NCBI GenBank assembly: GCA_001750645.1
Contig: MEIF01000018.1
Coordinates: 1 to 38,942, forward strand
Length of the DNA stretch: 38,942 nucleotides
Reading direction: 5' to 3'
Origin: Gammaproteobacteria bacterium AqS3
Lineage (GTDB): Bacteria > Pseudomonadota > Gammaproteobacteria > MEIF01 > AqS3
In this document: positions 33,770-38,942 of the stretch, in pieces
Position numbering within the stretch: position 1 is the stretch's first letter
How the letters are laid out: every line of letters starts with the position of its first letter
The notes under the pieces: generated by a model
The model's input: only the letters and a program-made list of their open reading frames with translations
What the model was told of the DNA's origin: nothing
Databases searched by the model: none
Translations under genes and position numbers: made by a program

Positions 33770-34947
33770 GCCGCTACGTCTCTTGGTTTGACTCCCCGCT
33801 GCCCTGCGGGCTCTACTACAACCAGGCGCACGAGGCCTGGCGCAGCACCATCCGCAGCTTCGTCGACGAGGAAATCTTGCCGCACGTCGAGGACTGGGAG
33901 GAACAGGGGACTTTCCCGCGCGAGCTCTACGGCAAAGCCGCCGAGATCGGCTTCCTGCGCATGGGCTATCCGGAGGAGCTCGGCGGGATTGAAATGCCCG
34001 ACCCCTTCTTCGGCATCGTCGCCCACCAGGAGATGGCCCGGCACGCCAGCGGCGGCCTCAACGCCTCGCTCAGCAGCCACAACATCGGCCTGCCGCCGGT
34101 GGCCGCCCACGCCGGGCAGGCGCTGCGCGAGCGCATCGTCCCCGAAGTGCTCGCCGGCGAGAAGATCTCCGCCCTCGCCATCACCGAGCCCTCGGGCGGG
34201 TCGGACGTCGCCCAGCTGCGCACCCGCGCCGCAGTCGATGGCGATGACTACATCGTCGACGGCAGCAAGATGTTCATCACCAGCGGCATGCGCGCCGACT
34301 ACATCACCACTGCGGTGCGCACCAGCGACGCCCCCGGTGCGCGCGGCATCTCGCTGCTGCTGATCGAGGCCGACGCCGAGGGGGTCTCGCGCACCGAGCT
34401 GAGCAAGATGGGCTGGTGGTGCTCGGACACCGCCGCCATCTACTTCGACGGCGTGCGGGTGCCGCGCAGCCATTTGATCGGCCCCGAGAATGAGGGGTTC
34501 AGCCTGATCATGCGCAACTTCAACAGCGAGCGGCTGATGATGGCCGCGCAGTCCCTGGGCGCCTGCCGGGTCTGCCTGGACGCGGCGGTCTCCTGGGCGC
34601 AGCAGCGCGAGACCTTCGGTCGCAGACTCGCCGAGCACCAGGTCATCCGCCACAAGATTGCGCAGATGGTGCAGCGCATCCAGGCCACCGACGCCTACCT
34701 GCTGCAGACCGCCTGGCGCCTGCACTCCGAGGAGGCGCCGCCGGTGGTCGACCTGTCGCTGCTGAAGGTGCAGGCCACCGAGGCCATGGAATTCTGCGCG
34801 CGCGAGGCCATGCAGATTCTCGGCGGGGCCGGCTACATGCGGGGGCATCCCGTCGAGCGCATCTACAGGGAGGTCCGCGTCAGCGCCATCGGCGGCGGAT
34901 CCGAGGAAATCATGCGCGACCTGGCCGCGCGTCAACTGGGGCTTTGA
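33766..34947 (+). CDS. Acyl-CoA dehydrogenase
   Basis: A 393-aa flavin dehydrogenase, translationally coupled (ATGA) to the ligase upstream, so it likely oxidises that ligase's product. ALAITEPSGGSDVAQLRTRA, GSKMFITSGMRADYI and QRETFGRRLAEHQVIRHKIA are typical. The C-terminal base position reads GGGSEEI instead of YEGT; E255 in NFNSERLMMAA corresponds to the alternative glutamate of isovaleryl-CoA and long-chain dehydrogenases, so the enzyme is probably active. The last segment IMRDLAARQLGL matches family ends. The YceI-like lipoprotein follows directly. Confidence 0.9.
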   Translation: MSRYVSWFDSPLPCGLYYNQAHEAWRSTIRSFVDEEILPHVEDWEEQGTFPRELYGKAAEIGFLRMGYPEELGGIEMPDPFFGIVAHQEMARHASGGLNASLSSHNIGLPPVAAHAGQALRERIVPEVLAGEKISALAITEPSGGSDVAQLRTRAAVDGDDYIVDGSKMFITSGMRADYITTAVRTSDAPGARGISLLLIEADAEGVSRTELSKMGWWCSDTAAIYFDGVRVPRSHLIGPENEGFSLIMRNFNSERLMMAAQSLGACRVCLDAAVSWAQQRETFGRRLAEHQVIRHKIAQMVQRIQATDAYLLQTAWRLHSEEAPPVVDLSLLKVQATEAMEFCAREAMQILGGAGYMRGHPVERIYREVRVSAIGGGSEEIMRDLAARQLGL

Positions 34948-34949
34948 CC

Positions 34950-35576
34950 ATGACTGTTCGCACCATTACTTTGATCGCCTTGATCGCCGTGCTGGCGAGC
35001 TGCACGGGGGCGCCCGACGCCGGCGGCGGCGGCACCGACTGGGTGCTGCGGGCTGAGTGCTCGTCGCTGAGCTTCACCACCAGCAAGACCGTCGTCACCG
35101 GCGAGCAGCTGACCTCCCTGGTCGAGGTGGGCCGCTTCGGGGGGCTGTCCTCAAGCTTCTCCGAGGGCGATGACGCCGTCGAGCTGGAGGTCGATCTCGG
35201 CTCGATCGACACCGGCGTCCCGGTGCGCGATCAGCGCGTCGGCGAGATGCTGTTTCTCGGCGAGGCCAAAGCCCGGGTGAGCGTCCAGGTCTCCGAGCAG
35301 CTGCGGCGGGCGGCGGCGGGCGGCTCGGCAGCACAGCGCCTGACCCTGCCCCTCGAACTCAAGCTGGGACCGGCCAGCCTGCGGCTGGAAGCCCTGGTCA
35401 GCGTGGTGCGCGGCAGTGACACGCTGGCGCTCGCCACGCTCGAGCCGGTGCCGGTCTCGGTGCGCGCCCTCGACGGCATGGCCGGTCTGGAGGCGCTGCG
35501 CGAGGTCGTCGGCCTGGGCAGCATTGCCGAGGCGATTCCGGTCAGCGCGCAGCTGTGCTACGCCCGGGCGGACTGA
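34950..35576 (+). CDS. YceI-like domain lipoprotein
   Basis: A 208-aa exported protein. N-terminal signal with lipobox LASC, Cys18, and Thr at +2, which by the enterobacterial Lol rule predicts outer-membrane sorting. The mature part resembles YceI (isoprenoid-binding lipocalin-like fold): SLSFTTSK near the start, then VELEVDLGSIDTGVPVRDQRVGEMLF, the usual position of the YceI SIDTG-xxxRDxH segment. Family function is not settled; binding of a polyisoprenoid or amide ligand is known for some members. It starts 2 bp after the dehydrogenase stop (a TTG at 34944 is also in frame) and may belong to the same transcript. Confidence 0.75.
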   Translation: MTVRTITLIALIAVLASCTGAPDAGGGGTDWVLRAECSSLSFTTSKTVVTGEQLTSLVEVGRFGGLSSSFSEGDDAVELEVDLGSIDTGVPVRDQRVGEMLFLGEAKARVSVQVSEQLRRAAAGGSAAQRLTLPLELKLGPASLRLEALVSVVRGSDTLALATLEPVPVSVRALDGMAGLEALREVVGLGSIAEAIPVSAQLCYARAD

Positions 35577-35590
35577 TCTGAACTGCGGGC

Positions 35591-37351
35591 TCAGCTGCCC
35601 GAGGCAAACAGCGTCAGGAAGTTCAGCAGCGAGACGCGGCTGCCCCGCTCAATCGTCAGCTCCCCGCTGATCGTGGTTGCGGCGATGACATTCTTGACCC
35701 CGCCCAGCACCAGCTTGATGTCGCGCCGGCTGCCCTTGACGACGACGTCCGGAGAGCGGAGCTTTTTCTCGCTGTGCACAACCAGCACGCTGTTGCGCAC
35801 CTGCATGTCGAAAACCCCGCCGTCGTCGAACTCCAGCCGAACAGTCACGTCAACGCCGGCGGCCTTTTCCGGGTCGAGCCGAACCCGCAGGATGCGCAGC
35901 AAATCCTCCATCGGAATGCGCTCCAGCAGCGCCTCGTTGGGCGGCAGCACCCCGGCGCCGGGGCTGTTCATCTGCTGCGCCGCGACCAGGTAGTAGTGGC
36001 GCTGGTTGGGGTTGCTGGAGGCCGCCCCGAGGCGAACCAGCGCATTGGATCTCAGGGTCTTCATGGTCTGGTGCTCGGGCGCCACCTGCAGCACGGCGTC
36101 GCTGATGTGCAGGATCCAGCGGTACTCGGCCTTTGACCACGCCCGCATCGCCTCGGTGACGAGGGCGTCGACACCCCCGGCCATCCGCACCCAGTTCTCG
36201 GCGCGCTCCGCCTCTCCCAGCGGATCCAAGCCGGTGGGGTTGCCGTTGAACCAGCCCAGATACCCGCTGTAGACGGCGCGCGCCGACCAGCCGGGCCTGC
36301 CGTAGAAGGACTGCAGGTAGGGCGACTCAGCCAGCGTTTCGGGCAGCTCCAGCTCGAGCAGCGAGTCGGGGCTCGCCCCTGAGTTGATCGCCCGCACGGC
36401 CTGGTCGTGGACGAACTGGATCGCGTCCCGGTACTGGGTCAGCGCCTCGGCAATCTGCTCGGCGCCGCTGATCGGGCGGGTGTGCGAGGGCACCAGATGC
36501 TCGGGCTTGTGGGCAATCATGGCGTCCAGCGAGGCCGTCCAGCCCTCGAGGCTGCGGTAGGGCGTCCCGCGGATGGTGTAGAGATTGGGAAAGGCGCGGT
36601 AGAAGTTGTCGCCCGGCAGCAGCACGCCGTCGTCGGGCAGGTAGACGTAGATCTGATCGTCGGTCTCGCCCGGGGCGTGAACCAGCAGCATGCGAACCCC
36701 GGCAATGGTGACCTCAAGGCGATCGGATACCGTCTGCGTCGGCGGCAGAAACTGGATGTCGCGGTTCGGGCTGAGCTTGAGTTCGGGGCCGATGCCGGCG
36801 TTTTCGAATGCCGGGCCGTTGAGCGAGCTGCCGAACATGCGCGCCGCGCGCCGGCTCAGCGTCGGGTTGAGCATGCCGACCACGCGCCGCACCAGCGCCT
36901 CGGTGTCCTCGTGCCCCAGCACCTCGGGCTGATCCGAGCCGACCATGCCGCCGGCGCCGAAGGTGTGATCGCCGTGGTTGTGGGTGTAGATCAGCCCGGC
37001 CAGCGGGGCCGGCGCAATGCGGTCGAATTCCACCCGCAGCGCGCGGGCGACCTCGGGGCTCTCGGTGGCGTCGACAACGATGTTGCCGCCCTCGCCGACG
37101 ATGAGTATCGAGTTGGCCAGGGCATAGCCGACTGCGACGTAGACGCGGTCGGTGACCTGGATGATCTCGCGCCTGAACTCGTCGCTGTGCTGGCTCAGGG
37201 CGGGGTCGGCCGGCACCTCGAGGGGGTTGAGCACGTCAAGGGCGGGATGGTCATCGCGCCCCTCGGGTTTTTCCATCTGCTGAAAAAGCGCATCGCAGCC
37301 CGTGAGCAAAAACAGCAGACCCAAAGCCCACGCCACTCGCCGAATATTCAT
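35591..37351 (-). CDS. Metallo-beta-lactamase-fold alkylsulfatase-like lipoprotein
   Basis: A 586-aa protein with lipobox LLTGC (Cys19) and Asp at +2, the inner-membrane retention signal in enterobacteria. The MBL metal motif THNHGDH is at 123-129; further ligand regions are HAPGETDDQI, LLPGDNFYRAFPNLYTIRGTPYR and PSHTRPISG. The layout (MBL domain, helical dimerisation domain with YSGYLGWFNGNP and WVRMAGGVDAL, C-terminal SCP2-like domain from about 490) is that of SdsA1/YjcS linear alkylsulfatases, which hydrolyse SDS-like esters. Some metal-loop residues differ from those enzymes, so the substrate is uncertain. ATG 37351 has AGGGG about 8 nt upstream. Converges on the YceI-like gene with a 14-bp gap. 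Confidence 0.85.
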   Translation of the reverse strand: MNIRRVAWALGLLFLLTGCDALFQQMEKPEGRDDHPALDVLNPLEVPADPALSQHSDEFRREIIQVTDRVYVAVGYALANSILIVGEGGNIVVDATESPEVARALRVEFDRIAPAPLAGLIYTHNHGDHTFGAGGMVGSDQPEVLGHEDTEALVRRVVGMLNPTLSRRAARMFGSSLNGPAFENAGIGPELKLSPNRDIQFLPPTQTVSDRLEVTIAGVRMLLVHAPGETDDQIYVYLPDDGVLLPGDNFYRAFPNLYTIRGTPYRSLEGWTASLDAMIAHKPEHLVPSHTRPISGAEQIAEALTQYRDAIQFVHDQAVRAINSGASPDSLLELELPETLAESPYLQSFYGRPGWSARAVYSGYLGWFNGNPTGLDPLGEAERAENWVRMAGGVDALVTEAMRAWSKAEYRWILHISDAVLQVAPEHQTMKTLRSNALVRLGAASSNPNQRHYYLVAAQQMNSPGAGVLPPNEALLERIPMEDLLRILRVRLDPEKAAGVDVTVRLEFDDGGVFDMQVRNSVLVVHSEKKLRSPDVVVKGSRRDIKLVLGGVKNVIAATTISGELTIERGSRVSLLNFLTLFASGS

Positions 37352-37407
37352 TGCCAACCCCTGCCAAGGCGGCGGCTAGAATACAACGCCCGCCCGCGCG
37401 CACCGCC
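37352..37407. promoter_or_regulatory. Short divergent region, sulfatase-like gene / mnmC
   Basis: Only 56 bp separate the two start codons. On the plus strand TAGAAT (37377-37382) is a possible -10 for mnmC, and TTGCCA (37351-37356) a -35 at a poor 20-bp spacing. The AGGGG before ATG 37351 occupies part of the same space. Weak evidence. Confidence 0.3.
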
Positions 37408-38942
37408 GTGAGCACCTCCCTCGCCGTCCCCAGACCCGCTGTGTCCTGGACGGCCGGCGGCGCCCCCCACTCAATCGAATTTGACGACCGCTACGCCTCC
37501 GACGCCGGTGCGCTGCACCAGAGCGATGCGGTGTTCATCGCCGGCTGCGACCTTCCGGCGCGCTGGGCCGATCACACCGGCGGCAGCTTCGGCATCGGCG
37601 AGATCGGCTTTGGCTTCGGCGTCAACCTGCTCAACACCTGGCGGCGCTGGTGCGATCAGCCGGACCAGCCCGACCGCGGCGCCACCCTGCACTACCTCGC
37701 CTTTGACCGCGCCCTGCCCGATGCTGAGGCGTTTGATCGCGCACTGTCGGTGCATCCCGAACTGACCGCCTTTGCCGGTGCGCTCAGGCAGTCCTGGCCC
37801 GCCCCGCTGAGGGGCAGCCAGCGCATATTCCTGAGCGCCCCCGGGCTCAGGCCGCTGTGGCTGACGCTCGTGCTCGGTGACATTTCCGAGACCCTCGTGC
37901 AGTGGGCGCAGACGCCCCGCGGCTGGATCGACGCCTGGTACTTCGACGGCTTTGCCCCGGCGCGCAACCCTGAGCTGTGGAGCGATGACGTGTTTCGGGC
38001 GGCCGTGAGGCTGTCGCGCCCCGGTGCGGCCTTTGCCACCTTCAGCGCGGCCTCCCGCGTGCGCCGGGGGCTTGAGGCGGCGGGCTTTGCGGTGCGCAAA
38101 TACCCCGGCTTTGCCGGCAAGCGCGAGCGCCTCGCCGGAGAGCTGGTGCGCGGGGGAACGCGGCACTGTGCTCTGGGGCGGTTCGCCCGAATCTCAGGTG
38201 CGGGGCTGGCGGGATCCGCCCTCGCCCGCGCCCTCAGCCGGCGCGGCTGGAGCGTCGAGGTGGTGGAATCAAGTCCCGATATCGGGGCGTCGCAAAACCC
38301 CGCCGCCGTGCTCTACCCCGGCTTCAACGACGCCAGCGCCCGCGGCGAGCTGGCGCTGAGCGCGCTGATCCACGCCCAGCGCAGCCTGGCGCCGCAGCTC
38401 AACGCCTGCGGATGCGCCATCCTGGCGCAGGGGCGCTGGGCGCGCCTGGCCGACCTGAAGTCCGTCGAGCTGCCCGAGTGCAGCGCGCGCTGGTGCGAGC
38501 GGAACGAGCTGTCCGAGCGCGCCGGCGTCCGCCTGCCCGCCGGCGGCCTGTGGCTCGGGCGGAGCGGGTATCTGTCGATACCGCAGCTGGTGCGCGCGCG
38601 GCTGGACGACCCCCGAATCCGGCTGACCGATGCCGCCTCGGCAGACGCCGCCATTGAGATTCTCTGCACTCCGCATCGCATCGGGCTGGACGCGCAGATC
38701 GGCGTGCTGCACGGCTTTCGCGGCTTATCTGGCGGTGGTGACGGCGGCGGGACGCGGCAGCGCGCCGTGCTGTCCGGCGGCGGCTACCTCACCCCGCCCG
38801 ATGCAGAGGGCTGGCAGTGGGTCGGCGCCGCGCACCAGAGGGAGGGCGATGCCGAGGCCGCCAACCGCGCCCGCCTCGGTCGCTGGTGCACCGCCCTCGA
38901 ACACAACGCCCCGGCGTTTCAGCGGCGCTGGAGCGCGACCCG
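37408..38942 (+). CDS. mnmC: tRNA 5-methylaminomethyl-2-thiouridine biosynthesis bifunctional protein, 3' end outside window
   Basis: Two-domain tRNA wobble-uridine enzyme; about 511 residues are visible. The N-terminal methyltransferase domain has IEFDDRYASDAGALHQS, GEIGFGFGVNLLNTW and AWYFDGFAPARNPELWSDDVF, with FATFSAASRVRRGL after it. The C-terminal FAD oxidoreductase domain begins ISGAGLAGSALARALSRRGW, then GASQNPAAVLYPGFN and SGGGYLTPPDAEGWQWVGAAH. The frame runs off the window end. It starts at GTG 37408, with GTG 37441 as alternative; no ATG or clear Shine-Dalgarno is nearby. E. coli MnmC is 668 aa, so roughly three quarters is present. Confidence 0.93.
   Translation, partial: MSTSLAVPRPAVSWTAGGAPHSIEFDDRYASDAGALHQSDAVFIAGCDLPARWADHTGGSFGIGEIGFGFGVNLLNTWRRWCDQPDQPDRGATLHYLAFDRALPDAEAFDRALSVHPELTAFAGALRQSWPAPLRGSQRIFLSAPGLRPLWLTLVLGDISETLVQWAQTPRGWIDAWYFDGFAPARNPELWSDDVFRAAVRLSRPGAAFATFSAASRVRRGLEAAGFAVRKYPGFAGKRERLAGELVRGGTRHCALGRFARISGAGLAGSALARALSRRGWSVEVVESSPDIGASQNPAAVLYPGFNDASARGELALSALIHAQRSLAPQLNACGCAILAQGRWARLADLKSVELPECSARWCERNELSERAGVRLPAGGLWLGRSGYLSIPQLVRARLDDPRIRLTDAASADAAIEILCTPHRIGLDAQIGVLHGFRGLSGGGDGGGTRQRAVLSGGGYLTPPDAEGWQWVGAAHQREGDAEAANRARLGRWCTALEHNAPAFQRRWSAT

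Noticed and set aside
1-38942. tRNA, rRNA, CRISPR array, IS element or prophage genes
   Set aside because: Looked for by eye on both strands; no cloverleaf, regular spaced repeats, transposase motifs or terminal inverted repeats were found.

Overview
The window is high-GC chromosomal DNA of a gammaproteobacterium. This is judged from gene order and protein families only; I cannot name the genus. Two conserved proteobacterial blocks are present on the minus strand: trpF-trpB-trpA-accD-folC (1-4337, folC cut by the window edge) and rpsB-tsf-pyrH-frr-uppS-cdsA-dxr-rseP-bamA-skp-lpxD-fabZ-lpxA-lpxB-rnhB-dnaE-accA-tilS (31993 down to 11479).

The second block is an 18-gene, 20.5-kb run in which no gap exceeds about 30 nt and most junctions are 4-nt stop/start overlaps (ATGA, GTGA or TTGA). 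It joins translation (S2, EF-Ts, RRF), UMP kinase, isoprenoid and undecaprenyl synthesis (Dxr, UppS), phospholipid synthesis (CdsA), envelope stress proteolysis (RseP), outer-membrane protein assembly (BamA, Skp), lipid A synthesis (LpxD, LpxA, LpxB), fatty-acid synthesis (FabZ, AccA), replication (DnaE, RnhB) and tRNA-Ile lysidine modification (TilS). A TATAAT -10 box and a short structured leader precede rpsB.

Around and between these blocks lie accessory genes for acyl-CoA catabolism. They are a tandem pair of acyl-CoA dehydrogenases (4439-6807), an acyl-CoA ligase/ACAD10/11-type dehydrogenase operon (10747-7988, minus), and a second ligase/dehydrogenase pair (32159-34947, plus). The last pair is followed by a YceI-like lipoprotein and, convergently, a lipoprotein of the metallo-beta-lactamase alkylsulfatase family. 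The cell is probably a lipid, isoprenoid or steroid degrader, but substrates cannot be read from the sequence. A LysE-type exporter (10875-11471), a half-size prepilin peptidase (7455-7967) behind a perfect CRP-type palindrome, and the 5' part of mnmC (37408 to the end) complete the gene set. The only gene-free stretch above 300 bp is 6808-7454.

The most unusual feature is BamA (1083 aa). It has a normal five-POTRA N-terminus and normal barrel ends, but about 245 extra residues in surface loop 6, directly after the VRGF motif, with four cysteines beyond the usual loop-6 pair. Other points are a Leu at the LpxA acyl-ruler position, an altered AGE-SGD motif in LpxB, altered CdsA signature residues, and non-ATG starts for about half of all genes.
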